Positions 19,399 to 28,433 of a DNA stretch of 64,000 nucleotides are shown in pieces (the stretch's first letter is position 1; every line of letters starts with the position of its first letter). The notes under the pieces are model-generated. The model worked only from the letters and a program-made list of their open reading frames with translations. It had not been told where the DNA came from and ran no database searches. The stretch covers positions 1 through 64,000 of the forward strand of contig NZ_JAHWDF010000002.1 of assembly GCF_019311235.1 (NCBI RefSeq), given 5' to 3'. The translations under genes were made by a program, and so were the position numbers. Origin of the DNA: Mesonia aestuariivivens (lineage in GTDB: Bacteria > Bacteroidota > Bacteroidia > Flavobacteriales > Flavobacteriaceae).

Positions 19399-20220
19399 AT
19401 GGGAATATTAAAAAAGAATCCATTCGGACATATTCTTTTAGTAAAAAAGTGGATCATTAGAATTTTGGGAGCTATGACGCATAGGCGCTACCGAAGTTTT
19501 AATAACTTAACTATTGAGGGATCTGAAATTATTAAAGATCTCCCCGATAATAATGTTCTTTTTGTATCTAACCACCAAACCTACTTTGCTGATGTAGTAG
19601 CCATGTTTCATGTATTTAATGCAAGCTTGAGTGGTAGAGTAGATAGTATAAAAAATGTAGGTTACCTCTGGAATCCTAAATTAAATATTTATTACATAGC
19701 TGCTAAAGAAACCATGAAAGCTGGTTTATTAGCAAGAATTCTAGCCTATGCGGGAAGTATATCTATAGAACGAACTTGGCGCGCCAAGGGGCAAGAAGTG
19801 AATCGCCAAGTAAAAATGAGTGATATTACAAATATAGGTAAAGCTTTAGATGACGGCTGGGTAATTACTTTTCCACAAGGAACAACACGTCCATGGAAAC
19901 CTATAAGAAAAGGAACTGCACATATTATTAAACAATACAAGCCTATTGTCGTTCCTATTGTTATTGATGGTTTTAGAAGGTCTTTTGATCGAAAAGGCAT
20001 TCGTATTAAAAAACGAGGAATTCTACAATCTATGGTAATTAAAGAACCTTTAGAGATAGATTACGAAAATGAAAGTTACGATGAAATAATTTCAAAAATA
20101 GAATATGCTATTGAGCAACACCCTTCTTTTCTAAAAGTGATTTCTGAGAAAGAATTAAAAATTCAAGAAGAATTAAACGAAATGAGAAGATGGAGCTATA
20201 AAGAAGACTCAGATAGTTAG
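19399..20220 (+). CDS. lysophospholipid / 1-acyl-glycerol-3-phosphate acyltransferase (PlsC family)
   Basis: Membrane-associated acyltransferase of 273 aa, probably adding a fatty acyl chain during phospholipid synthesis. Motif I is SNHQTYFADV, motif II ISIERTWRA, motif III TFPQGTTRPW (Phe-Pro-x-Gly-Thr) and motif IV PIVVPIVIDG. The catalytic His and Asp of motif I are separated by five residues (HX5D), where the textbook pattern is HX4D. The C-terminal 30 residues are charged and helical. It follows the Nudix gene by about 40 bp on the same strand. Confidence 0.85.
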   Translation: MGILKKNPFGHILLVKKWIIRILGAMTHRRYRSFNNLTIEGSEIIKDLPDNNVLFVSNHQTYFADVVAMFHVFNASLSGRVDSIKNVGYLWNPKLNIYYIAAKETMKAGLLARILAYAGSISIERTWRAKGQEVNRQVKMSDITNIGKALDDGWVITFPQGTTRPWKPIRKGTAHIIKQYKPIVVPIVIDGFRRSFDRKGIRIKKRGILQSMVIKEPLEIDYENESYDEIISKIEYAIEQHPSFLKVISEKELKIQEELNEMRRWSYKEDSDS

Positions 20221-20224
20221 TAAT

Positions 20225-20248
20225 TGTTAAAATTTATAGATTTTAACA
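20225..20248. promoter_or_regulatory. inverted repeat upstream of the sigma-54 promoter
   Basis: TGTTAAAAT / ATTTTAACA, a perfect 9-bp inverted repeat with a 6-base spacer, directly after the acyltransferase stop and 15 bp before the -24 box at 20263. It could be a regulator site for the serine hydrolase/translocase unit or a weak terminator of the acyltransferase gene (no T-run). Confidence 0.4.
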
Positions 20249-20262
20249 TATAAAATATTAAT

Positions 20263-20277
20263 TGGCACGAGACTTGA
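20263..20277 (+). promoter_or_regulatory. sigma-54 (RpoN) promoter of the serine hydrolase-translocase unit
   Basis: TTGGCACGAGACTTGAT (20262-20278) matches the RpoN consensus TGGCACG-N4-TTGCW at every position but one, with exact -24/-12 spacing. It lies about 95 bp before the ATG at 20374, leaving a leader of roughly 85 bases. It is the best sigma-54 candidate in the window. Confidence 0.65.
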
Positions 20278-20373
20278 TTTGTATTTTGTAGAATGTTAAA
20301 AACTGATTTTAAGTTAATTATGATTGGTTTTTGATTAAATTTGAATCAAGTAAATTAAAATTAAATTTTATAT

Positions 20374-21291
20374 ATGTTAAAAAAAATCAGCCTTAGTTTC
20401 TTAAATATTTTTATGCTAACAGCTTTATGTGCAAATGCACAGCAGAGTTTACCTGTTGCTAATTTAGCTGAAATCACACCACTTACAGAAATAGCTAATG
20501 ATCCTCTTCAGGTTTTATTAGAAGATGAAGTGATGAAGAACCCTACATGGAGGCGGTTAATAAAAAATAAAAAAATGTCTATTGGTATTGTAGATCTTAA
20601 TGATGTGAATAATGCACATTATGCAGGTGTCAATAGTAATGAAATGATGTATGCTGCGAGTTTACCTAAAATAGCAATTTTATTAGCTTCTATGGATGCT
20701 ATTGAAAAATGTGAATTAGTAGAAACACCAGAAGTGACTAGAGATCTAAATTTAATGATTAATAGATCTGATAACCATGCTTCTACACGAATGATTGACC
20801 GTCTAGGTTACGATAAAATAGCAAGTGTATTAAAAAGCCCAGAGTATAAATTATATGATGAGCTAAACGGAGGTGGTCTTTGGGTAGGTAAAAGATATGC
20901 TGCTGGTGGAGCAAGAAATCCAGATCCTATTAAAGGATTAAGCCATGCCGCTACTGTTCAACAAGTATGTAGATTTTACTATAAAATGATTACAGGTAAT
21001 TTAGTTTCTCCAGAAAAATCTAAAAATATGTTAGATATTATGGAAGACTCTCACTTGCACCACAAGTTTGTAAATACTTTAGATAGGATTGCTCCTAATG
21101 CCAGAGTATTTAGAAAATCTGGTTCTTGGAGAAATTATCATGCAGATTCTGCTTTAGTTTGGGGTAAAGATGGTAGAAAATACATTGTTGTAGCTTTAAT
21201 TGAAGACCCTAACGGAGAACAAATTATAAGAGATTTAATAGTTCCTGTTGAAAACATAATTAAAAAATCACGTTCTTTGGAAACTACTTAA
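20374..21291 (+). CDS. exported class-A-beta-lactamase-like serine hydrolase
   Basis: 305 aa with a signal peptide (MLKKISLSFL to about ANAQ), so periplasmic. It carries the three hallmarks of the penicillin-recognising fold in order: SxxK as S96-L-P-K99, SDN at residues 132-134, and KSG at 248-250. The omega-loop Glu of true class A beta-lactamases is not obvious, so a DD-peptidase- or esterase-like activity on cell-wall-related substrates is as likely as antibiotic hydrolysis. It starts a transcription unit with the translocase gene 22 bp downstream. A second, unrelated-length serine hydrolase of the same superfamily lies on the opposite strand of the same locus. Confidence 0.85.
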   Translation: MLKKISLSFLNIFMLTALCANAQQSLPVANLAEITPLTEIANDPLQVLLEDEVMKNPTWRRLIKNKKMSIGIVDLNDVNNAHYAGVNSNEMMYAASLPKIAILLASMDAIEKCELVETPEVTRDLNLMINRSDNHASTRMIDRLGYDKIASVLKSPEYKLYDELNGGGLWVGKRYAAGGARNPDPIKGLSHAATVQQVCRFYYKMITGNLVSPEKSKNMLDIMEDSHLHHKFVNTLDRIAPNARVFRKSGSWRNYHADSALVWGKDGRKYIVVALIEDPNGEQIIRDLIVPVENIIKKSRSLETT

Positions 21292-21313
21292 TAAGTGTAG
21301 TTGAACCAAAAGA

Positions 21314-24130
21314 ATGCTAAGAAAATTTATACAGAGAACATTTGAAATTAGAAGCGGAGAATTAGGCGTTTCTCTTTTAATGCAACTCTACATATTCTTA
21401 ATAATTACAACGCTATTAATTGTAAAGCCTACAATTAATGCGTTGTTTTTATCTAAATTAACTTCTCAGAGTTTACCTTACGCTTTTCTTATGGTAGCCT
21501 TGGTAGCTGTGGGAAGTTCTTTTTTTTATAACAAAGCACTAAAAAGATTTTCTCTACTTAGAATAATTACCGCAACCTTAATTATTTCTAGTTTGGTATT
21601 TATCTCGCTTAAGGTATTACTTAGCTTACAGTATTTTTCTACTTGGTTACTTTATTTCTATTATGTTTGGGTAGCTATTTATGCAGTATTAGCAACTTCA
21701 CAATTTTGGGTGCTAGCAAATTTGGTTTATAATATTAGAGAAGCCAAACGTTTATTTGGTTTTATTGGTGCTGGTGCTATATCTGGAGGCATTCTGGGAG
21801 GTTACTTAACCAATCTTTTAGCCCCTGTTATAGGTAACGATAGTTTAATGATTATTGCTGCACTAATTATGTTTGCGTGCATACCATTACTTCATGTTAT
21901 TTGGAGAAAAAGAGTTAAAAACTTAGGTGTGTTTAGGCAGCAACAGCGTACTTATGCTTCTAAAGAGCCTTCATTTAAACTTATTTTAAAGTCTAAACAC
22001 TTAACCTATATTGCAGGAATTATTGGAGTAGGTGTAATCGTTGCAAAGCTGGTCGATTATCAGTTTAGCGATATGGCTTCTAAAGCTATTTCTAATTCAG
22101 ATGACTTAGCTTCATTTTTTGGATTTTGGTTTTCTACCTTTAATGTCACTTCATTAGTGATACAGTTATTTCTTACCCGTAAAATTGTGGGAGTTTGGGG
22201 AGTGGCCTCTACACTATTAATTCTTCCATTAGGAATTGGTTTAGCAGTAATTTTGTTTATTGTATTTCCAGAGCTATGGGCTGTGGTTTTAATAAAAGCA
22301 GTCGATGGTAGTTTTAAGCAATCTATTAATAAAGCCGCTTCAGAATTATTAGTATTGCCCGTGCCTACAGAGGTGAAAAATAAAACAAAATCTTTTATAG
22401 ATGTTGTAGTAGATAGTGTAGCTACAGGTATTGCTGGTTGTTTACTAATTTTTGTTGTGAAAGCTTTAGATTTTGAAGCCTACCAAGTTTCCATATTAAT
22501 TTTAATTCTATTAAGTGTTTGGTTATTTTTTATTTTTAAAGTGAGAACTACCTATTTTGAATCTTTTAGAGAAAATTTAATCAGTTTTACAGCCAAAAAA
22601 ACGAAAAGGAAGAAAAAGACATCTAAAAGTGTTTCTACTAACGCAACGATTATTAAAGTTATAGAAAACGGAGAAGAAAGCGAAATATTATTTATGCTGA
22701 ATAAGATAAGTAATGTCTCTGATAAGCGCTTAAAAAACCTTATAATTAAACTCTTAACGCATCCTTCTAATGAGGTGAAAAGTGCAGCTATATCTAATTT
22801 ATATTTATTAGATAAAGGAACGGCTATAGAAAAAGTAAAAAATTTAATTCATCAAAAAAATGATGAGGTAGTATTAGCAGCTATGCGTTACTTACTTACG
22901 CATACAGCTATTAATGACACGGAATTATTTGATCAATATTTAAGCCACAATGATCCTTATATATCATCAGCAGCGCTTTTATGCTTGGCTATAGAATCAA
23001 GAGATAACAAGAAATTAGCTCAGCGTTACAAGTTAAATTTAAGAATTGTAAAACAGATAGAAAATATTAACCTACCTAGTGCTACCCACCGTATTGAAGA
23101 AACAATAGAGTTAATTCAAACCATTGGTTATGCAGAAAACTCTAGGTTTTACTCTTACATAACAGCTCATTTTAACAATAAACATGACGAGGTAATTAGA
23201 GCAGCTATAAAAGCGGCAGGAATAAGTTCTAGCCCATTGTTTTTACCAACGTTGTTAGATTTTCTTCAGCATAAAAAATTTAGAGAAGATGCAACAAAAG
23301 CGTTAAAAAATTATGGTCATGCAATTATAAAAGAATTAATTTTTAAATTGAATTACGATCAGATTCACGAGAATTCTAAACAATTTATTCCCGAAATTAT
23401 AGGTGCTTTTGGCGGACAAAAAGCTGTAAATGCTTTATTTAAACTTTTAAGAAATAAAGATTTAATTGTGCGCTTAGAATCTGCAAAAATTTTACATCAA
23501 TTAAAATCTACTTCTCCTTATTTAAAGTTTAGCAAGCGTGATGTAGTAAAGCATATATTACAAGAATGTAAGTTGTACCATCGTACTTTATCTGCCATGC
23601 AAATACAAAAGCAGATTTTTTCTAAGTACGAAGAAATACTAACTAATGATAAAGATGTAGAAGAATTTTCTGCCAGAAATAGTTTAATAGATTTATTAGA
23701 ACGAAGATTAGATCATGGTTTAGAACAAATTTTTACATTGTTAGGTCTTAGGTACCAGCAAAAAGATATTGAAATTGCTTACCAAGGTATTTTGAGTGAG
23801 AAACAAGAAATTAGAGCAAACGCCATAGAGTTTTTAGATAACTTATTACAAGCAAATCTAAAACAAACACTTTTACCGTTAGTTGAAAATACTATCATCG
23901 CTTCAGAAGGAGAAAGTAAAAATTTAGTGGCTCCTACAGAAAAAAAATGTTTTGAAATGTTGTTGAAAGCAAAAGATCAAAAAATAAAATTAGCAGTTTT
24001 ATACTTAATTGCACAATTAAATAATGTAAATAATGAGTATCTGCCCTTAGTTGAGCCTTTAACAAAACATCAGAACAAAAAAATAAGCACGTTTGCAATA
24101 AACGCGCTTAGTAATTTAAAGGGTAAATAA
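21314..24130 (+). CDS. ATP/ADP-translocase-like transporter fused to HEAT repeats
   Basis: 938 aa. Residues ~20-425 form about 12 membrane helices resembling the Npt/Tlc nucleotide translocase family (start EIRSGELGVSLLMQLYIFLIITTLLIVKP by pieces, and AIDGSFKQSINKAASELL-like helix near residue 330). A Lys-rich linker (KKTKRKKKTSK, about 428-438) implies a cytoplasmic tail. The remaining ~490 residues are helical HEAT-type repeats (for example NEVKSAAISNLYLLDKG and DEVVLAAMRYLL). Family members exchange ATP for ADP or move nucleotides across a membrane; fused HEAT tails suggest a protein-docking role. Free-living bacteria rarely need nucleotide uptake, so its true substrate is open. It is convergent with the next gene, with 10 bp between them. 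Confidence 0.8.
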   Translation: MLRKFIQRTFEIRSGELGVSLLMQLYIFLIITTLLIVKPTINALFLSKLTSQSLPYAFLMVALVAVGSSFFYNKALKRFSLLRIITATLIISSLVFISLKVLLSLQYFSTWLLYFYYVWVAIYAVLATSQFWVLANLVYNIREAKRLFGFIGAGAISGGILGGYLTNLLAPVIGNDSLMIIAALIMFACIPLLHVIWRKRVKNLGVFRQQQRTYASKEPSFKLILKSKHLTYIAGIIGVGVIVAKLVDYQFSDMASKAISNSDDLASFFGFWFSTFNVTSLVIQLFLTRKIVGVWGVASTLLILPLGIGLAVILFIVFPELWAVVLIKAVDGSFKQSINKAASELLVLPVPTEVKNKTKSFIDVVVDSVATGIAGCLLIFVVKALDFEAYQVSILILILLSVWLFFIFKVRTTYFESFRENLISFTAKKTKRKKKTSKSVSTNATIIKVIENGEESEILFMLNKISNVSDKRLKNLIIKLLTHPSNEVKSAAISNLYLLDKGTAIEKVKNLIHQKNDEVVLAAMRYLLTHTAINDTELFDQYLSHNDPYISSAALLCLAIESRDNKKLAQRYKLNLRIVKQIENINLPSATHRIEETIELIQTIGYAENSRFYSYITAHFNNKHDEVIRAAIKAAGISSSPLFLPTLLDFLQHKKFREDATKALKNYGHAIIKELIFKLNYDQIHENSKQFIPEIIGAFGGQKAVNALFKLLRNKDLIVRLESAKILHQLKSTSPYLKFSKRDVVKHILQECKLYHRTLSAMQIQKQIFSKYEEILTNDKDVEEFSARNSLIDLLERRLDHGLEQIFTLLGLRYQQKDIEIAYQGILSEKQEIRANAIEFLDNLLQANLKQTLLPLVENTIIASEGESKNLVAPTEKKCFEMLLKAKDQKIKLAVLYLIAQLNNVNNEYLPLVEPLTKHQNKKISTFAINALSNLKGK

Positions 24131-24140
24131 AATATTGTTG

Positions 24141-25418
24141 TTATGAAGTAGGCTCTTCATTTTGAGCATTTATAACTTGGTCTATTTTAGAGGCCAAAAC
24201 CATATGATCCCAAGCGGAATTTTTTCTGAGAACATTAGTCATTAAACATACCATGTATTTTACGCCATTGGGGTGTTCAACAATAGCTACAGAATTCATG
24301 TAATTATATACATTTCCTGCATATTCACCACAAGTCTTTCCATTAGAACGATCACAAGAATATAAAGAACCAGATTTAAAATAAACCGCTGCGTCTCTAA
24401 TTTCTTTAGCATATGCATATCTAATACGTCTATCGGTCATATACATTAACCTTTTAATTTCAAGACTAGAAAAACTATCTATCACTTTTCCTTTTTCTAA
24501 TTGTACTAAATATTTCATTAATCCTAACGGTGTACCTATGCTTCCGCCAATATCACCTACATATTTATTAGCACCAGAAGTAAAGAAACTTCCCAAACGC
24601 CATTCATCTTTGCTAATACCTATTTTGCGTAAAGGTTCATTAACGATTTTATTGGCAAGTAGCGTTAATTCTTTTTTAGATGTATTTTTAAAATATTCAT
24701 CTGCATCTTCTTCAGTAATATATTCATATTCATCTTGAAAAGCAGCCATAAGTAAAGCTTCACGCCATACTACACTTGCAGCTCCATTATTACTAACAGA
24801 CATCATGTGGTCTACCCATTCGTAAAGTGTAAACACATCATCTGATTTAACTTTTCTTTTTACTAATCTATCGGTCTCTATGTTATAATCCGGAATGGTA
24901 TGATGGTCATATAAAGCCCAAGCGCCGGCTCTTACTTTTTTAGTCTTTAATAATGATTTTCTTGCTTCCCAAGATTGCGGACAAATATTATACAATTGAG
25001 TAAATATTGCAGTTACCACAGTAAGCTTGCCTACACTACCTGGTTGATAACCTATAGTTTCTTTGTGAGCGGCATATTTTAAGTGATTAGGGTCACTCAT
25101 GTCTAAAACTGTTAATGAATAGTTACCTGAAGGAATAACTTTTTTTATTTTATTAGAAAACTCTTTATCTTCTTTTAAAATAGAGTTAATCGAATCATTA
25201 ACGGTGGTAAGTTGTAGATTAATACAGTTTAATGGAAGTAAGGCTCCACTGGGTAGATTGATAGTTTGAGTAGTATCATTTTTAATTCTTTCTAATCTTA
25301 ATAATCTTGTAATACCTGTAGACTCATAACCATCTATAGGGTAAAAACTCATCAGAACGAAAGAGCTGATGAGTAAAGTTAAACTAAGAATTGTATATTT
25401 TTTGTTGGGTAGTTTCAT
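24141..25418 (-). CDS. exported beta-lactamase-fold serine hydrolase
   Basis: 425 aa with an N-terminal signal or anchor helix (residues ~8-26). Catalytic motifs of the penicillin-recognising fold are present: S128-V-G-K131, SNN at 209-211 and KSG at 348-350. Long insertions separate the motifs and Cys residues follow KSG (SLYSCDRSNGKTCG). It is larger and more divergent than the serine hydrolase at 20374. The stop of the upstream dikinase-like gene lies two bases before its start, so the two are translated from one mRNA. Substrate unknown; cell-wall peptides or esters are possible. Confidence 0.8.
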   Translation of the reverse strand: MKLPNKKYTILSLTLLISSFVLMSFYPIDGYESTGITRLLRLERIKNDTTQTINLPSGALLPLNCINLQLTTVNDSINSILKEDKEFSNKIKKVIPSGNYSLTVLDMSDPNHLKYAAHKETIGYQPGSVGKLTVVTAIFTQLYNICPQSWEARKSLLKTKKVRAGAWALYDHHTIPDYNIETDRLVKRKVKSDDVFTLYEWVDHMMSVSNNGAASVVWREALLMAAFQDEYEYITEEDADEYFKNTSKKELTLLANKIVNEPLRKIGISKDEWRLGSFFTSGANKYVGDIGGSIGTPLGLMKYLVQLEKGKVIDSFSSLEIKRLMYMTDRRIRYAYAKEIRDAAVYFKSGSLYSCDRSNGKTCGEYAGNVYNYMNSVAIVEHPNGVKYMVCLMTNVLRKNSAWDHMVLASKIDQVINAQNEEPTS

Positions 25419-25420
25419 AA

Positions 25421-28333
25421 TTAGATAGCGAGTTTATGTTGTAATTGAATTGTTTTTTGAGCATTAACTTTTGGAGAAATAGATTGTAAATATGTTGAGC
25501 TTTTTGCATTTTTATTTTCTACAAAAGGACGTATTTGAAATAACCATAATTTATTATTCTGAAAACCTAGCTCCACATCATAAGGGCCGGTGTTAGAAGC
25601 TTCTGTTTTTTCAGGTAAGGTTTTTCTAATATTTTGGGCTAATGCTTTTATTTCATCTTTATTAGCCTGATTTAAAATAGAAGAATTGAAAGCAGTAGAT
25701 TTTTTAGTTAAGCCACCAGTTTCTGGCAAACGGTTATAAAAAGGTTCTCTTGCTGGTGATAGTAACATATCTTCACCATTAAAATCTAGCAACCAAGACT
25801 CAGCAGATTGCCCATCTACCGCACCACCAGCGCCTCTGCTAAAAGCAACCGTTAAATCTTCAGCATTGTTATTGCTAATACCTTTGGTGATCATTACTCC
25901 GCTATAATCTACATCTACAGATGGAATAATTAATATAGAAGGAAATACATTTTCAGGATTATTTAAATACTGTTGGCGCCATTTAAAACTACGCTCTGTA
26001 TAAGGCGAAGCCCAAACTTCTTTAATTCCATTTAAAATTTTACCTCGTTCTCTTACATTAAAAACAGTAAGGTTAAGACCTGCTCCCGTAAAACTACCTA
26101 AATCTTCCATGTTGGTATCGCTTCTTAAAAATACGGGCGTGCCACCAATTGAAGTTTCGAAGTTATTCTGAAAGCCACGTTCTAAATTGTTTATAAATTC
26201 AGGTTTTAGCGATATGTTTTTTATAGCATCACACAGTAAACTCAATCGGTCTAGTTGGCAATTTTGCACTTCACTTTCAGGAATATGATGTGAGCGCATT
26301 TCTTCTGCTTCAGCAAAGGTAGAGGTTAAATATTCCCAATACGAACCTTTTTGTTTTGGCATTGGTAAATTCATATGTTCTCTAAAAATACCAAAAGGTA
26401 CTACTACACCATTCACAACGTTATCAGGAAACATACTTTTTAACTGACCCAAATTAGCAGCTTTTGGTCCGCAAATTTTACCAGAACTACTTGCATCTAC
26501 TTCGGTTAAATTTAATACCGTTTTTTGACGAAGATTAATTTTTTCTATAGGTACGCTTATTTTATTTTCATTTCGTTTTTTGTCTTTACTAAACAATTCT
26601 TTTTCCTCAGAAGTCATCTCATTTTCTTCTTTCATGATAATGGTTCCTTGGTCAGATACTGCGTAAAAAATATGCTCCCCATCGTATTTTTTTAAATCTT
26701 CCAGATTTTGAGCACTCAAAACCGCATTGGGTATTCCTAAATTTCTGGCTAGCAATTGCACGTGAGAAACTAAATTTCCTTCAGCCACGGTGGCAATGCC
26801 TGCTACTGGCTTTAAGTCTGAAGGTGGACTTTGAAATACATATATATTCTCAGGAGAAACTTCTAATTTTTCTGAGTTATTTTCTACTACAATAAGTTTT
26901 CCGAAAGCGTAGCCAGGATTTAATCCTCTAAAACTACTTGTATGGTTAAGGTTTAGAATTTGATTAGAAAGTTGAGATTCTTTTCTAATAAAATCTCCCA
27001 ATTCGCTAACTGTTTCTCCTAACCTTAAAGCTAAAGAAGAACGTACACGATCATCGATAAATCCTTTTGCTTTAGACTCAAAGCCATTATATTTTTCTAC
27101 AACATCTCCGTAAATAGCTTTTACCATCGAGGTGCTCCATTCTACTTGACTTCTAGCTAAGCTTAATTTTTTGTTTAATTGTTCAATTGTAATTTTATCT
27201 AAATGCTGAGGTTGTAATAAATGGTCTACTTGGTTCCACTCCCACCATTCTACATTTCCAGCACTTGCAGAGGCTAAACTGAGCGCGTAAATTTTATCTA
27301 ATTGCTCGAGTAGGGAAGAAGGTTGCCAGTCTGGAGCAGTTTTAAAAATAATTTCTTCTAGTTTTAAAGAAATGTCTAAAGCAGTAAGCTGGTCTGAGGT
27401 GCTTTGCACGTAAGGAAGTTCAGTTCTTATTTCGCACATTAAATTTGCTGCTTCTTCAATTAAATTTTGAGGACTAATAGAATCTTTCTCTTGGTTGCCT
27501 AATTTTTCTAATTGATTTCTTAAAAAACTGTTTTCTGGAAATTTTTTGGCTTTTTGTAAAAAGTAATTTAAATCTGTTGGTGCATAAAATTGTTTCATCA
27601 CTCGAGTGAGAGAATCTAATTTTTGAAGTTCTTGTTTCGAAATATCACTCTTATTATTTTTAATAAAATCTTCAACTAACTGAATGTCGCTTTTATCGGG
27701 TTGCCCATGAATTTTAGTTCGAGCATCCATAAACTTTGAATTTTCTTCAGCAATAACTTTAGATAAACTTCTTATTTGTTGGGCTTCTTGATTGTCTCCG
27801 CTGTGTGGAATGTCTTTTAAACTTTGACGAATTAAAAAGTAATTTTCTTCTATTCTTGTATTACTTAGCAATAACCAATTGAAAAAATCGATTCCCCATT
27901 CTTGTTCATCTTCCGATTGTACAGAACCTCTATAATATTGAGCTTTTTCCATAATCCAACCATTATCTACACTTTCTAAGTATTTATTAAGTTGGTATTG
28001 CTTGAGTCTGGAATGTTCATTATTCGCATCCCAAAAATCACCTTTATCAGTATAGGCTAAAATATCTGCAAAGAATAAATGATTTTGCTGCTGTAATTTT
28101 ATGGTAAGCGGTTTGTAGCTTGCATGCTGAATGCCGCCAATTCTATCGGGACAAGGGTCTTTGGAATCTCGCTGTGTGCCATCATCACAAAACCATTCAA
28201 TCTTTAAATACGGACCTCGATGAAGATCTTTGTATTCTTGAACGATTTTTTTTATCTCTGGGTTAGAAACTTCCTGTGAAAAAACAGGAAATACGGTAAG
28301 TACAATAAAGAAGAGTAAAAATTTAAATTTCAT
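25421..28333 (-). CDS. exported PEP-utilizer/ATP-grasp protein with glucan-water-dikinase-like architecture
   Basis: 970 aa. A clear signal peptide (MKFKFLLFFIVLTVFPVFSQ) sends it out of the cytoplasm. Residues ~30-460 are a mostly helical region of unknown role. Residues ~470-545 are a phosphohistidine (PEP-utilizer mobile) domain with the swivelling histidine at H524 in LVSHVQLLARNLGIPNAV. Residues ~615-960 are a PPDK-type ATP-grasp domain (GPKAANLGQLK, then LRSDTNMEDLGSFTGAGL, then LWLFQIRPF). The His domain preceding the ATP-binding domain is the order of plant glucan/phosphoglucan water dikinases, not of PEP synthase. An exported enzyme of this type would need nucleotide outside the cytoplasm. 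It is the first gene of the unit; its -7 box lies in an inverted repeat. Confidence 0.8.
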   Translation of the reverse strand: MKFKFLLFFIVLTVFPVFSQEVSNPEIKKIVQEYKDLHRGPYLKIEWFCDDGTQRDSKDPCPDRIGGIQHASYKPLTIKLQQQNHLFFADILAYTDKGDFWDANNEHSRLKQYQLNKYLESVDNGWIMEKAQYYRGSVQSEDEQEWGIDFFNWLLLSNTRIEENYFLIRQSLKDIPHSGDNQEAQQIRSLSKVIAEENSKFMDARTKIHGQPDKSDIQLVEDFIKNNKSDISKQELQKLDSLTRVMKQFYAPTDLNYFLQKAKKFPENSFLRNQLEKLGNQEKDSISPQNLIEEAANLMCEIRTELPYVQSTSDQLTALDISLKLEEIIFKTAPDWQPSSLLEQLDKIYALSLASASAGNVEWWEWNQVDHLLQPQHLDKITIEQLNKKLSLARSQVEWSTSMVKAIYGDVVEKYNGFESKAKGFIDDRVRSSLALRLGETVSELGDFIRKESQLSNQILNLNHTSSFRGLNPGYAFGKLIVVENNSEKLEVSPENIYVFQSPPSDLKPVAGIATVAEGNLVSHVQLLARNLGIPNAVLSAQNLEDLKKYDGEHIFYAVSDQGTIIMKEENEMTSEEKELFSKDKKRNENKISVPIEKINLRQKTVLNLTEVDASSSGKICGPKAANLGQLKSMFPDNVVNGVVVPFGIFREHMNLPMPKQKGSYWEYLTSTFAEAEEMRSHHIPESEVQNCQLDRLSLLCDAIKNISLKPEFINNLERGFQNNFETSIGGTPVFLRSDTNMEDLGSFTGAGLNLTVFNVRERGKILNGIKEVWASPYTERSFKWRQQYLNNPENVFPSILIIPSVDVDYSGVMITKGISNNNAEDLTVAFSRGAGGAVDGQSAESWLLDFNGEDMLLSPAREPFYNRLPETGGLTKKSTAFNSSILNQANKDEIKALAQNIRKTLPEKTEASNTGPYDVELGFQNNKLWLFQIRPFVENKNAKSSTYLQSISPKVNAQKTIQLQHKLAI

Positions 28334-28334
28334 A

Positions 28335-28383
28335 GGTTAGTTTTGGTAGTGGATAATTTACATCCTAAAACACAAAACTAACC
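28335..28383 (-). promoter_or_regulatory. promoter and 11-bp inverted repeat of the dikinase-like gene
   Basis: GGTTAGTTTTG (28335-28345) and CAAAACTAACC (28373-28383) form a perfect 11-bp inverted repeat. On the minus strand the promoter-distal arm contains TAGTTTTG (28380-28373), a TANNTTTG -7 box. A GTG lies 19 bp further upstream in place of the usual TTG. The other arm ends two bases before the start codon. This looks like an operator spanning the promoter and start. Confidence 0.45.
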
Positions 28384-28433
28384 ATAGAGACTGTTAAAAC
28401 ACTCTTAAGTAAATGTTTGAGTACTTATAAAGT

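Noticed and set aside
20374-21291. Calling the 305-aa protein a class A beta-lactamase resistance gene
   Set aside because: SxxK, SDN and KSG are present, but the omega-loop Glu is not evident and the gene sits in an envelope locus. Serine hydrolase is the safer call.
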